NCBI RefSeq assembly: GCF_014596745.1
Contig: NZ_JABTCF010000003.1
Location: 310,001 to 374,000, forward strand
Direction: 5' to 3'
Source: Maribacter aquimaris
GTDB lineage: Bacteria; Bacteroidota; Bacteroidia; Flavobacteriales; Flavobacteriaceae
DNA: 64,000 nucleotides
Positions 53,505 through 63,108 of the stretch are shown here, piece after piece. Within the stretch, counting starts at the first letter, position 1; each line of letters opens with the position of its first letter. A model generated the notes under the pieces. That model saw only the letters and a program-made list of their open reading frames with translations. It was not told the DNA's origin and did no database searches. A program made the translations under genes and the position numbers.

Positions 53505-53735
53505 GGTGTTTTCCCATAGAACAATGAGAAGGTCTAAAAAGATTTTTAGACCTTTTGGAATTGTGGTTATGATATTGGTATTTCCGTTGGTCACTACTGA
53601 GGTTACTGCCACAAAAGCATCTAATTTTAAATAACGCTTCCGTTCTTTGACCTTTCTCGGGAGATTACGAAACAACGTTTTATTCTAAACACTAAAGTAA
53701 GACTAATACGATTATCGTCATAAAAGATTTATCAA
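53505..53735. repeat. Diverged repeat, copy 2 (upstream of sulfatase)
   Basis: Same conserved blocks as 49435-49690. The centre holds a strong hairpin, GGTCTAAAAA-GA-TTTTTAGACC (about 53532-53553). It lies about 300 bp upstream of the sulfatase start. The remaining part of 53242-53504 shows no gene. Confidence 0.55.
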
Positions 53736-53758
53736 CTCTTTATTAACCTTGACCTCCA

Positions 53759-56362
53759 TTAACGTTTCGTTCGCTCTTCAATATTCATTTGGCCTTCCAA
53801 TGTATCGTTCTGGATTTCCAAAACCAACGTATAACTTCCTTTTTCAATGAATTTGTCATAATGGATAAAATAAGGGGCATCACTTGTTTCCCTTTCAACA
53901 ACAAGGTCCCATCGGTATTGGTTGATTCCTTCTTTGGCATCAATCTGGGTGGACCATAAAAGTGCATCCTTAGCATCAAAGACCTTAAGTGTGGCATCCT
54001 GTTCTTTGGTAGACCAAAATGTGATGGGCACCTTATAGGCGGTATTGTAATCCATATCCCTATGCGTATCATTCACATAGGGTCTTTTGATCGTAGGGAT
54101 AGTGAACAAGGTATTTTCGTTCAACGGAAAACCCGATGCCATAACTTCATGAAGCGGCCCTATGTTTATCTTATAAATACCCCTTCCATGGGTGGCGACA
54201 ATCAAATCCTTGGACCTTTTTTCAATCTCCATATCCGCAACAGCCACCGCTGGCAGGGAATCGCCCAGTAATGCCCATGTTCCCCCCCTATCGACCGAGA
54301 CATATACACCCCTGTACATGCCGGCATAGAGGACATTTTCGTAAATGGGATCTTCATAAATAACATTGGCAGGCTCATTGGGTAGGTTGCCCTGCATTTT
54401 TTTCCAATTCTTACCGTTATCCCCACTCACATAGATATGGTTGGACAGGTCATCGTAATTAAGTCCGGTCAACGTCATGTAAATGCGTGATTCATCATAT
54501 TTTGATGGCACAATACTTCGAATATAGGCATTGGGGAGCCCTTTAGAACGTTCTGTCCATGTTGCACCGTCATCCATGGTTATCCAAAATGCCCCTTTAT
54601 CCGTTCCCATGTACAAATGTCCAGGACGTATTGGGGATTCGGCAAAAGCACCGGCTGCAACCGATTTTTTATCAGGGTCCGAAGAAATACTGAGGTCTTT
54701 GCTGATTAGCGTCCAATCATCCCCCCTATTCGTACTTTTGAATATATAATTCCCAGCATGGTACATTGTTTTACCATCAAAATGGGATAGCCTATAGGGC
54801 GCTACGAAATTATAGTGCAATGTTCCGTTGTGATTGGCCGGTAACTTGGGTTTGACCGACTTTGATCGCCCACTTTCCATGTCCTTTCTTCTAACCGCCC
54901 CGTTTTGGGAGCTGAAGTACACCGTGTTGGGATCATCGGGATCTACTTGGGAAACGCATCCGTCACCCCCGCTCCAAGCATCCACCCATAGGTACTTCCA
55001 GTCGTCGGCATAATTGGGGTTCCATGCAACGGCGGGGCCATAGACCGAGGCGTCATCCTGGGTGCCCCCATAAATGAGATACGGATCTTGGGTATCCAAA
55101 GCTATATCATAAAACTCCCCAGCAGGTATATTGTTATGGTGTAACCAAGAGCCTCCTTTGTCATAGGTAACATAAAGTCCACCATCATTACCTACCGCCA
55201 TGTGATCGGGGTTCAAAGGATTGATCCATAGTTCGCAGTGATCGAGATGCAATCCATCGGCATCACTAGGGAAGAGATGATAGACATCGCCCCCAACCAA
55301 TTCAAAATCCGTTCCCCCATTGGCGCTATGGGCCATCCGTACACCCAAACCATAAATATCCTCATCATTTTTCGGGTTGACATAGATATCGGAAAAATAC
55401 CAAAGTACAGAATTGATCAATAGATCATCATCATGGGTTCTTTTCCAATGTTTACCACCATCCAAAGTCCGGTATACTTCTGCCGAAGCTTCTTTCTCCC
55501 TGTTGTCCACAAGTGCATATGCCTTTAAAGGATTTGAATAGGATACCGCAAGACCGATACGTCCAATCCCAGGACCCTGGGGAAATCCGTTCACTGACTT
55601 CTTCCATGAGGCACCACCATCAGCACTTACGTAAACAGCACTGTTGCCTCCACTTACACCGGGATTGTTCTCCCACATTGATGCATACATGACATTGGGG
55701 TCGCTATGCGAAATAACAACATCATTGGCTCCGGTTTTCTCATCGACATACAATACATGCTCCCAGGTTTCACCACCATCCAGGGTTCTATAGATACCCC
55801 TATTCTCGTTTGTCGACCAAAAATGGCCCATTACGGCTACCACAGCGATATTGGGATCGGTGGGGTGAACCGCTATCTCCCCTATATGCCAAGAGTCGTC
55901 GAGACCACAATGTTTCCATGTTTCACCGCCATCATTGGACTTATATATGCCATTACCGGGCATGGTAAAATTCCGTGATTTCCTTAAACTTTCACCCGAA
56001 CCTAAATAAATGATATCCGGATTGGACGGAGCAAGGGCAATATCGCCGATACCCAAGACCGGCTGGTCCTCAAAAATCGCTTTCCACTTTAATCCGTTGT
56101 CCACCGTCTTCCAAAGATTACCGGAACCAAAGGCGGCGTACATTGTTCCCGGTTTGGATTCGTCTATTTGTACGGCCTCCACTCTTGCCGAATTAAGGAC
56201 AGGGCCCAAACTTTCCCATTGGAAGCGGTATGGAGTCGCTTTTTTTAATTCCTGATACTCCAAAAAAGAGGATGCAAGCGGTGAAGAAGGCTGTTGACTT
56301 TGTACTTTGGCACATGGAAAACAAAGTGCCCAAACCATCAAAAATGCAAAAGGTAATTTCAT
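53759..56362 (-). CDS. Secreted BNR/VPS10-like beta-propeller protein
   Basis: About 867 residues from the ATG at 56362, which opens the signal peptide (MKLPFAFLMVWALCFPCAKV, cleavage near QSQ); in-frame ATGs at 56410 and 56398 are possible. Many Asp-box/BNR-like repeats: SNDGGETWK, TLDGGETWEH, SADGGASWKK, TLDGGKHWKR, SGDNGKNWKK, SVDRGGTW. They indicate one or two propellers of the VPS10/sortilin or glycosyl-hydrolase-BNR type, followed by a beta-rich C-terminal domain (about 750-867). Such proteins are widespread in Bacteroidetes, with binding or unknown enzymatic roles. Confidence 0.9.
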   Translation of the reverse strand: MKLPFAFLMVWALCFPCAKVQSQQPSSPLASSFLEYQELKKATPYRFQWESLGPVLNSARVEAVQIDESKPGTMYAAFGSGNLWKTVDNGLKWKAIFEDQPVLGIGDIALAPSNPDIIYLGSGESLRKSRNFTMPGNGIYKSNDGGETWKHCGLDDSWHIGEIAVHPTDPNIAVVAVMGHFWSTNENRGIYRTLDGGETWEHVLYVDEKTGANDVVISHSDPNVMYASMWENNPGVSGGNSAVYVSADGGASWKKSVNGFPQGPGIGRIGLAVSYSNPLKAYALVDNREKEASAEVYRTLDGGKHWKRTHDDDLLINSVLWYFSDIYVNPKNDEDIYGLGVRMAHSANGGTDFELVGGDVYHLFPSDADGLHLDHCELWINPLNPDHMAVGNDGGLYVTYDKGGSWLHHNNIPAGEFYDIALDTQDPYLIYGGTQDDASVYGPAVAWNPNYADDWKYLWVDAWSGGDGCVSQVDPDDPNTVYFSSQNGAVRRKDMESGRSKSVKPKLPANHNGTLHYNFVAPYRLSHFDGKTMYHAGNYIFKSTNRGDDWTLISKDLSISSDPDKKSVAAGAFAESPIRPGHLYMGTDKGAFWITMDDGATWTERSKGLPNAYIRSIVPSKYDESRIYMTLTGLNYDDLSNHIYVSGDNGKNWKKMQGNLPNEPANVIYEDPIYENVLYAGMYRGVYVSVDRGGTWALLGDSLPAVAVADMEIEKRSKDLIVATHGRGIYKINIGPLHEVMASGFPLNENTLFTIPTIKRPYVNDTHRDMDYNTAYKVPITFWSTKEQDATLKVFDAKDALLWSTQIDAKEGINQYRWDLVVERETSDAPYFIHYDKFIEKGSYTLVLEIQNDTLEGQMNIEERTKR

Positions 56363-56512
56363 TGAATACTGTATTATAGTTACGCGATTTTTTTTCATTC
56401 TTTTGAACACCCTTTTTGTTGCTGCCCATTAAAACCGTACAAACAATCCCCCAAATAGGAGCGGTATACCATCCAACTAAAAAGATTCCTGAAAAACCAA
56501 GAATCCGGCTTC

Positions 56513-57682
56513 CTATTCCTCAACCTCGGTATAGCCCGGCAGGCCGTGTAAACAACCTATAATCTGGTTGCCTCCAGGTTCCCCGGCGTGGTAATGGTAG
56601 CCCCTTGTTTCATCGGAGTGGCCACCACATTCGTCCAAGTTTTCGGGTTTGTCCCCGTTTTTATCCAACAGGGCATAGATTCCGAAACCATCTATGGCAT
56701 AGCCCACCATGGGGGCATGCACATCTTCCTGTGCAATTTCCTTGGTAGAACCCGTAACGGCGTGGTAATGATAACCCCCATGCGGATTTACATGGCCACC
56801 ATGATCATCCAAGGGGGCAATGGTATGTGCGGCCAATATGGCGTGTGTAGGTGCCGGAGGGTCAAAATTAACCCCATTGAAGGCCATGCCTATCGCGCCC
56901 CTTCCAAAATTTTGGGCGGTGGTGAGGTATTGTGGTTGTACGGGAATCACAAAGGTGGTTACCTGATCCTTGAAAAAATCGGGCATACATTCCACGCAAT
57001 AGTTGTTGTAGGATTCGTCAACATCGGGCTTTGCCGCGGCCAAACATGCTTCTTTGGTCAAGGTGACGTTAATGGTGCCGTCCTCGTTATACATCCTCCA
57101 TTTATCATCACTGTAGAACTCCGCCAATTCGGCGATAAAATGCCCCGAGACATCATAGACCTTACCGTCTTGGAACCAAATGCCCGCTTTTTCCATACCG
57201 TCTTCAATATGTCGTGGGCACCAAGGTCCCATCGGATGTTCGGTGGCCTGCGAATGGGTCTTTATCAGATAACAAAGGGTTTCAATGCCCGATAAGGCAA
57301 TCGTTTCCTGGGCGATTTCCCCAATGATGTTCTCTTTGATGAACAGATTGGTATTTACGGGAACGGCCTTTACGGTGGTATCGAGGTCATCGGGACTTAC
57401 CCTGCTTTCATGTTGCTCCATCGGTGGTGGGGGATTGGACCCGTTTTCCAATTCGCTTTCGGTCAAGAATCCATCCTTATCCGTATCGATATTCGAAAAA
57501 TTCTCGGCAAGGGGTCCACGCACTTCCGCTTCGGATAGCTTTCCATCCTTATCGGTATCGAACTCCGAAATAATCTGGGTTGCCGATGGTCGCTGCCGAT
57601 CTTCGGGCCCTTGATGCTGTTTGTGGTTGGACTTACAGGAAGAAATCAAGGTCAGTAACAGTAAAACTGCGGTTTTCTTCAT
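56513..57682 (-). CDS. EF-hand plus YHYH-domain lipoprotein
   Basis: 389 residues with lipobox ISSC (Cys16). Two EF-hand loops, DTDKDGKLSEAE (about 42-53) and DTDKDGFLTESE (about 66-77), suggest calcium binding. The C-terminal half is a YHYH domain: HGGYHYHAVTG, HAPMVGYAIDGFGIY, RGYHYHAGEPGGNQIIGCLHG. The clustered His pairs probably bind metal. YHYH proteins are secreted and of unknown function. It lies between the BNR protein and the phospholipase D-type gene, all leftward. Confidence 0.9.
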   Translation of the reverse strand: MKKTAVLLLLTLISSCKSNHKQHQGPEDRQRPSATQIISEFDTDKDGKLSEAEVRGPLAENFSNIDTDKDGFLTESELENGSNPPPPMEQHESRVSPDDLDTTVKAVPVNTNLFIKENIIGEIAQETIALSGIETLCYLIKTHSQATEHPMGPWCPRHIEDGMEKAGIWFQDGKVYDVSGHFIAELAEFYSDDKWRMYNEDGTINVTLTKEACLAAAKPDVDESYNNYCVECMPDFFKDQVTTFVIPVQPQYLTTAQNFGRGAIGMAFNGVNFDPPAPTHAILAAHTIAPLDDHGGHVNPHGGYHYHAVTGSTKEIAQEDVHAPMVGYAIDGFGIYALLDKNGDKPENLDECGGHSDETRGYHYHAGEPGGNQIIGCLHGLPGYTEVEE

Positions 57683-57935
57683 GGTAATGGATTCTATTAT
57701 TTAGGAAAGATAATCGTTTTCCACAAAAATAGTACAGCGATCGTTATGATTCCTGTAGGACCCATGGTAACAAACAACAACCGCTACCCGAAGCACATGA
57801 ACCTGTAGCCTAAATCTCGGGGAATATTCGTTTCATTTTTACTTCGGGATGCAAACTGTGGCCGTAATCATCGGCCTCCCAGGGTTGACAGTTCACCACT
57901 GCTTCCTTACGAACCAAATTCCCCTTAAATATATG

Positions 57936-59474
57936 CTATAAAATTGCTTTCGGAAGCACCTTACGTGTCCATGTTTTAATGCGTTTGTACTTGCTTACCT
58001 CCCCATCTGGATTGAAATCCAGGGTGGTTTCCCAAGAGTTCCCCGGTTTAAACTCCTCTTCCATCCCGTTTAGGATTCCTTTCGCAACCTTTTTCGAATC
58101 CAGGATAACCACGCATTCGGTATTCAGGTTGGCACTTCTGGGATCTAGATTAAAGGTGCCGACCACACTAATCCGTTCATCAACGACCATGGATTTGGCA
58201 TGTAGTCCAAAAATCGGTTTATGCTCCAATACCGCTTGCAGTTCCCCGGTCATGATGCGTGTACGTTCCTCCGCATCGGGCCTGAATTCGAATATACGAA
58301 CACCGGTCCGGAGTAATTTTTCCCGATCGGTCTGGTAACTGCTAAAGGCTTCTGTATTATCGGTGGAGGCCAAGCTATTGGTCAATATCCTGATCTCTAC
58401 ACCCCGTTCTACCGCTTCCCTAAACAGGTTTTGGCCCAATTCCGTAGTGATCAAATATGGGGTCTGGATAGCTATGGAGGACTTCGCATTCTTAACGAGA
58501 TCCACCAACGCACTGGTAGCAACACCACCGCCACCCAAACCTTGGGTACCATCGTTCTTTCCGGGTACATCTGAAATGAACGCTACCTCATCCAACCAAA
58601 CCAAATCCCCCGACTCCTTGATCTCTTTGAATGCCATGGGCAATCTGGCGATCCGTTCCCTGATTTGAGGCCAGAAATTCTCGGGATTACAGGCATACTC
58701 ATGTAAATTATCAAAGCGGTCATCGGTATATTCATACTCAGGTTCCCCCTTGATCAAAGAAGTCACATCCTGACTTAGCCCACTGTTCCAAAACTCCTCA
58801 AAGGAGGTATTCACTTTTTCCGAAGTTTTACCCATTAACAGGATATCCCTGTCCCTGAAATTGTATTCATGGTCATAATCAAAATATTCATCGGCGATAT
58901 TGCGGCCTCCGGTGATTACGATCTTCCCGTCTACAATAAAGGTTTTGTTATGCATACGTTGGTTCGCCGATCTAAAATCGGTGGTGAATTTCTGTATCTT
59001 ATTGAAAATGTTCTTTCCTAGGTTTACCCCTGGATTATAGATCTTTACCGTGATGTTCTTATGGGAGGCGAAGGTCAGGATATCCTGTATATCGGCATCG
59101 ACCATGATATCATCTACAAGGATCCGCACCTTGACCCCACGATCGGCAGCCCGTATGAGATAATCGCAGGCAATGAGTCCGATATTGTCCGTTGAGAAAA
59201 TGAAATATTGAATATCGATGGTCTTTTCGGCATACTCGGTCAACCAAGCCCTGGCCACCATGGAACCACTCCCGTCTTCCAACACATAAACCCCTGTTTT
59301 GGTTTGCATGAGTTCGGCAACATCCTCCAATTCCTCGGAAAGTGTTGTGCTTTCATTGTTATGGATGTTGGCACAGAAATCCGTTTCATCCGCAATGGTC
59401 TTCGTTTCCTGACAGGAAAGCAGCATAAGAACTGCGAGTAGATACTGTAGTTTATGTTTTAAGATCAATTTCAT
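57936..59474 (-). CDS. Phospholipase D-family lipoprotein (cardiolipin-synthase-like)
   Basis: 512 residues with lipobox LLSC (Cys21) and two complete HKD motifs: HNKTFIVD (His175, Lys177, Asp182) followed by GGRNIADEYF, and HAKSMVVD (His425, Lys427, Asp432) followed by GTFNLDPRSANLNTE. The pattern fits YmdC/ClsC-like phosphatidyltransferases or phosphodiesterases acting on phospholipids. Periplasmic or outer-membrane, unlike the cytoplasmic-membrane Cls. After the TAG stop the same frame stays open for about 38 codons (to 57820) with protein-like composition; see findings. Confidence 0.93.
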   Translation of the reverse strand: MKLILKHKLQYLLAVLMLLSCQETKTIADETDFCANIHNNESTTLSEELEDVAELMQTKTGVYVLEDGSGSMVARAWLTEYAEKTIDIQYFIFSTDNIGLIACDYLIRAADRGVKVRILVDDIMVDADIQDILTFASHKNITVKIYNPGVNLGKNIFNKIQKFTTDFRSANQRMHNKTFIVDGKIVITGGRNIADEYFDYDHEYNFRDRDILLMGKTSEKVNTSFEEFWNSGLSQDVTSLIKGEPEYEYTDDRFDNLHEYACNPENFWPQIRERIARLPMAFKEIKESGDLVWLDEVAFISDVPGKNDGTQGLGGGGVATSALVDLVKNAKSSIAIQTPYLITTELGQNLFREAVERGVEIRILTNSLASTDNTEAFSSYQTDREKLLRTGVRIFEFRPDAEERTRIMTGELQAVLEHKPIFGLHAKSMVVDERISVVGTFNLDPRSANLNTECVVILDSKKVAKGILNGMEEEFKPGNSWETTLDFNPDGEVSKYKRIKTWTRKVLPKAIL

Positions 59475-59606
59475 AATACCGTCTTACATCTTTTTTGCTT
59501 TAACGATTTTTTTCCTTGGTTCAATGACTTGGATAACCAAAGCTCCAAGATACGGTATTCGTAGTTTTATTCTTTATTCACAGCACCGGAAGCAATATTT
59601 TAAACA

Positions 59607-59960
59607 TCATTTTCCCCATAGTATGACGGAGGCCTTCATTCCTTTATTGTCATTTTCCGATGGAAGTGTTCTATCGAAATAAGTGGTGTTCCCGTCAATT
59701 TTCGAATCCTGTGAATCGTGTACCTTGTACTTTCCGGAGATCCCGAAGGAAAACTTCACAAGCTTTTGGGTAGGGGCTACCGCCTATATTTTCCAGCCTT
59801 TTTCTAGTTTGTAAAGACTCAATAAACAGGGGGAATTGATCTTTAATTGTTGCTTATGCCCAATCTGGACTTCACCGGGTTCAAAGGCACTGATGGCGAT
59901 TTTGGTACCTGATCGAAACTTAGGGCATGTACTCCTTGCACCAATATTTTGCCCAATTCC
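59607..59960 (-). pseudogene. Degenerate C-terminal gene remnant with an internal stop
   Basis: One frame reads GARSTCPKFRSGTKIAISAF...KLEKGWKI, then TAG (about 59786), then continues in frame VKFSFGISGKYKVHDSQDSK...KGMKASVILWGK to TGA at 59607-59609. Alternating hydrophobic residues look like outer-membrane beta-strands. No start is seen upstream, since the intact hydrolase gene ends at 59962. Probably the tail of a lost gene; the family is unknown. Confidence 0.45.
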
Positions 59961-59961
59961 A

Positions 59962-61143
59962 TTAAGTGTCCCCTTTAGGCAGCCCGTTCGTATAAAAGGC
60001 ACACACTTTTGTAAAAACTTCGGTAAAGTCGGCTTCAATCTGTTCGTTGTTTTCCGTATTTGGGGGGAAAGGATTCTCATGGGTATACGCCCTATCAAAA
60101 TCCATTTCATCAACCTTTATGGCAATATCACGATACGCCCCTTGGAGGGTATTGATCACTTCATAAGAAGGTATTACCGTATCTTTTTGGAGTGTTATGG
60201 CATATATATCCTTTTCATATTTTTTTAGAAGTCCTTCCCTCAACGTCCTACCCTTTTGATAATTCAGCATGGCAAGTAGTACCTCACCTTCTATATGGTC
60301 TTCCCGTATATAATGATGGAGTAAATCGTCTTTTTGCAGGAATTTATCAAAATGCTCTACCAAAAACGAATACAAAGCGACATTGGCCTCACTATCAAGA
60401 ATAAATTTTGAAACCGGGGATAGGCGGTTAAATGTGATACCACTGCAGAATAAACAAACCTTTGTGTTAGAGAAATAACCTTTGTGGTTGGTCAATTTGA
60501 GAATTTGGGAAAGAAACCCACCGATGGAGTATGCGAAAATATCAAATCCAAAATCTTTATGGATATACGGATGCTTTCCCTCTTTACATGCTTCTATCAA
60601 TTGGATCACATCATAGTAGGTCTGTAATCCGGACCATATGAATCGCTGGGGCATGGCATGTACCCGCATACTAATGGCCACGTTAGATAAGGTGGATTGT
60701 ACTACGTTCGGGTATCTTTTTTTTCTTTCCTCACTCAATTTGAACATGGCCCTCTTACTGCTCCAATATTTGGGGGCCCGTTGCATATGGAACGCTATTG
60801 GGAATAAGACAACACTGCTACCCGTACCCTCACAAATGGCCTTGGCCCAAGGCATATATTTTGTCCAGTCCTTCTCATTGAAACCATGGAATAGAAAGAT
60901 CACTTTTTTTGTGTTTTCACTTCCTACAGGTTGTACGATATGGTAATCGAAACATCTGTTTTCCTCAACGCTGATATCCTTAATATGAACATTGTCCTTA
61001 ATGGTACCCACATCGTTATGAAAGGGATGGTTGTATTTTAAATCCAAATCATGTTTCACACAATGGTAGTCCAACGTCCCCGGAAGGATATGATAGGATG
61101 AGGATGTAAATCGGTATGCTTTTAATTCGGTTTTACTGTTCAT
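59962..61143 (-). CDS. Alpha/beta-hydrolase-fold protein (DUF6051-like)
   Basis: About 393 residues from the Met at 61143; an in-frame ATG at 61167 is possible. Features: KVIFLFHGFNEKDWTKYMPW (oxyanion-type HGF), the nucleophile-elbow-like FAYSIGGFLS, and a late ITLQKDTVIPSYEV segment for the acid residue. It resembles DUF6051 of flavobacteria as far as I recall. Predicted cytoplasmic esterase or lipase-like; no signal peptide. Substrate unknown. Confidence 0.75.
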   Translation of the reverse strand: MNSKTELKAYRFTSSSYHILPGTLDYHCVKHDLDLKYNHPFHNDVGTIKDNVHIKDISVEENRCFDYHIVQPVGSENTKKVIFLFHGFNEKDWTKYMPWAKAICEGTGSSVVLFPIAFHMQRAPKYWSSKRAMFKLSEERKKRYPNVVQSTLSNVAISMRVHAMPQRFIWSGLQTYYDVIQLIEACKEGKHPYIHKDFGFDIFAYSIGGFLSQILKLTNHKGYFSNTKVCLFCSGITFNRLSPVSKFILDSEANVALYSFLVEHFDKFLQKDDLLHHYIREDHIEGEVLLAMLNYQKGRTLREGLLKKYEKDIYAITLQKDTVIPSYEVINTLQGAYRDIAIKVDEMDFDRAYTHENPFPPNTENNEQIEADFTEVFTKVCAFYTNGLPKGDT

Positions 61144-61167
61144 ATTCCCTTTATTGAATAAAGCCAA

Positions 61168-61625
61168 AGGTTTATAGGATATTGATTGCTTTAAATGCGC
61201 TATAAAGTTAAGGAATGTTTGTTGTTCTGTTAAAACACCGTACGGAATAATATCAATGGTATTGTTGTGGGATTGTTTCTTTGTAAAGGGTAATTGACAA
61301 TACCGAAAATATGCATAGACATTTCCAAAAAACGATCCTAATACACTCTATGCGTATGAATCTGGAAAAACGGGCTTACCAAGAAAAAAGGATTCGATGA
61401 CTAGCCTGAGCATCGCGCCCAAGCCTATCGAATTACCATTACGAACTGAATAAGAGCTACGTAAACCTCGACCGGATTATGAAATTTGAATTATCATGTC
61501 CCTTTCCCTTATCATTCATTGTTGTTCCAACACTTGCCCGGCATGCACGGAAAGATGTCCGAACTCGCGAAGGCGAAATGATAACGTTAGCGGGAACCTC
61601 GACGATATCGGAAAATTCTTTCCGA
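61168..61625. other. Intergenic region
   Basis: About 460 bp between leftward genes. Only a possible 16-codon frame is seen. It must include the hydrolase promoter; no repeat or RNA motif recognised. Confidence 0.4.
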
Positions 61626-61868
61626 TTACGATTTTTGTGTACTATTGACCCGCTCCTTTTTCAATTTTTTCAGATGATAGACGTGAATAATACAAAAAAC
61701 GATACTTGCAATGATCAAGGGCATCGATTCCAAAAACACGCCGTAAATAATATAAAAGAAACTCGATATCAGGTGCCATAGTCGAAATGCACCCATTTCT
61801 TTTTTTGTTAACGCTAAAAAACCTGCAGTTATAGCGATATATCCTAAAAGTTCCACTACTACATTCAT
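61626..61868 (-). CDS. Small three-helix membrane protein co-expressed with MarR
   Basis: 80 residues with three hydrophobic segments (VVELLGYIAITAGFLAL, LISSFFYIIYGVF, MPLIIASIVFCIIHVY) and a basic tail KKLKKER, similar in style to small CBU_0592/YgjV-like inner-membrane proteins. Its start overlaps the MarR stop (ATGA), so the two form an operon and it is likely the regulated function. Role unknown. Confidence 0.75.
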   Translation of the reverse strand: MNVVVELLGYIAITAGFLALTKKEMGAFRLWHLISSFFYIIYGVFLESMPLIIASIVFCIIHVYHLKKLKKERVNSTQKS

Positions 61869-62347
61869 TCCAATTTCAGGTTGTCCAAGGTTCTATCCTT
61901 GTAACTTTTTTGTTCAATTTTTAGTTCCAATTGTTTTAACTCCTCTACAAAATGTGGACTGTCAGCAATCAAATCCTCCGTGGTTTTTATACCGGCATCC
62001 CAATGTTTTCGGAAAAAGGGCAACTGTGCCTTCGATTTATCCGATAGTTGCAACAACTGCCTTCGGGAATCGTTGTCATCGGTCTTCGTTAGGACGTACC
62101 CCTTCTTCTTCATCTTCTTGATGATCTTGACACAGGCCGGGTGCGACATCCGCAATTCCAGGGAAATATCCGTTATGGTCATGGATTCATTACGCTCTAG
62201 AAGGTAAAATACCAAATGCCAATTAGGTTCTATGTCGAGTCCGACGGTTGTATAATAATCCCTTGTACTGTACAAAATCTCATCACTCAATCGCTTTATC
62301 CTACTTATTAATCCTGCATATTCAATTTCCGATAAAAAGTCGTTCAT
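61865..62347 (-). CDS. MarR-family transcriptional regulator
   Basis: 160 residues of the winged-helix MarR type: ESMTITDISLELRMSHPACVKIIKKMKKKGYV (HTH, about 55-86) followed by the wing KTDDNDSRRQLLQLSDKSK (D-x-R-x-x-x motif) and helical dimer ends. It is the first gene of a two-gene operon. Two palindromes upstream flank its promoter, so autorepression relieved by a small ligand is likely. Confidence 0.92.
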   Translation of the reverse strand: MNDFLSEIEYAGLISRIKRLSDEILYSTRDYYTTVGLDIEPNWHLVFYLLERNESMTITDISLELRMSHPACVKIIKKMKKKGYVLTKTDDNDSRRQLLQLSDKSKAQLPFFRKHWDAGIKTTEDLIADSPHFVEELKQLELKIEQKSYKDRTLDNLKLE

Positions 62348-62356
62348 ATTTTATTA

Positions 62357-62401
62357 CGTAACTAGTTACGCAAATATATAATTTTTTACGTAACTGGTTA
62401 C
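62357..62401 (-). promoter_or_regulatory. Paired MarR operators around a promoter -7 box
   Basis: The perfect palindrome CGTAACTAGTTACG (62357-62370) and the near palindrome GTAACTGGTTAC (62390-62401) have centres 32 bp apart, about three helical turns. Between them, on the minus strand, TATATTTG (62378-62371) matches TAnnTTTG. The start codon is at 62347. The arrangement predicts repression by MarR dimers on both sites. Confidence 0.7.
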
Positions 62402-62502
62402 TTACTTCAATAAAATTGTAAAAAAATTCATGCGGTTACCGCCTAAAGTGTATGTTCGGGTTTTCCTGTAGGTTGTGTTTGTAGCTTCAGGTCCTTAAGA
62501 CT

Positions 62503-63108
62503 TTATCCAAAAAGTCCATAAACCTTCAATTGCCGATTATGTACCTTACGCAAAGTGAGTAACGCCAATACGGCCCCCACTAGGGCAAGCGCCATATCCG
62601 ATTGGGTATCCCAAATATAGCCTTGTGTGCCCAAAAAGGCCTCTGCCGATTCCCCCGACACCAGTGCCACCACCCATTCAATCAATTCGTAGAACGCACT
62701 AAACCCCAAACAAAAGGTGATAATCAAAAAATTCTCCCAAGCTTTGGAATTGATCAATTGCTTTCGAATGAAGAGTTCCCTAGCAATCATCGCAGGAACA
62801 AATCCCTGTGCAAAATGTCCGATTTTGTCATAGTTGTTTCTCGAGAATCCAAACAGCTCCTTTAGGGTATTGAATAAGGGGACCTCTGCATAGGTATAGT
62901 GTCCGCCGATCATTAAGATGATCATATGGATCAAGATCAAGGTATACACCAAAGGCGTCAACGGAAATGATTTTTCGGTTTTCCATAAGACCATGAGCCC
63001 AATCAACGCAGGGAGAACCTCCAAGAACCATGTAAAATAATCGTGGGGATGTATTCCTGACCAAATCAGGGTACTACAGCATACTAAAATCCATATTTTT
63101 CGAAGCAT
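62503..63108 (-). CDS. DUF2238/YjdF-family membrane protein
   Basis: 201 residues with about five to six membrane helices. Family motifs: IGGHYTYAEVPLFN, NNYDKIGHFAQGFVPAMIARE and FELIEW-type AFYELIEWVVAL, then GTQGYIWDTQSDMALALVGA. These match the YjdF/DUF2238 family, inner-membrane proteins of unknown function. Single leftward gene, about 400 bp from the divergent TonB receptor gene. Confidence 0.92.
   Translation of the reverse strand: MLRKIWILVCCSTLIWSGIHPHDYFTWFLEVLPALIGLMVLWKTEKSFPLTPLVYTLILIHMIILMIGGHYTYAEVPLFNTLKELFGFSRNNYDKIGHFAQGFVPAMIARELFIRKQLINSKAWENFLIITFCLGFSAFYELIEWVVALVSGESAEAFLGTQGYIWDTQSDMALALVGAVLALLTLRKVHNRQLKVYGLFG

Noticed and set aside
57820-59790. Amber (TAG) read-through or recoding
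   Set aside because: Two places have coding-like sequence after an in-frame TAG, but other genes in the window use TAG as a normal stop and no recoding signal is visible; gene decay explains both better.
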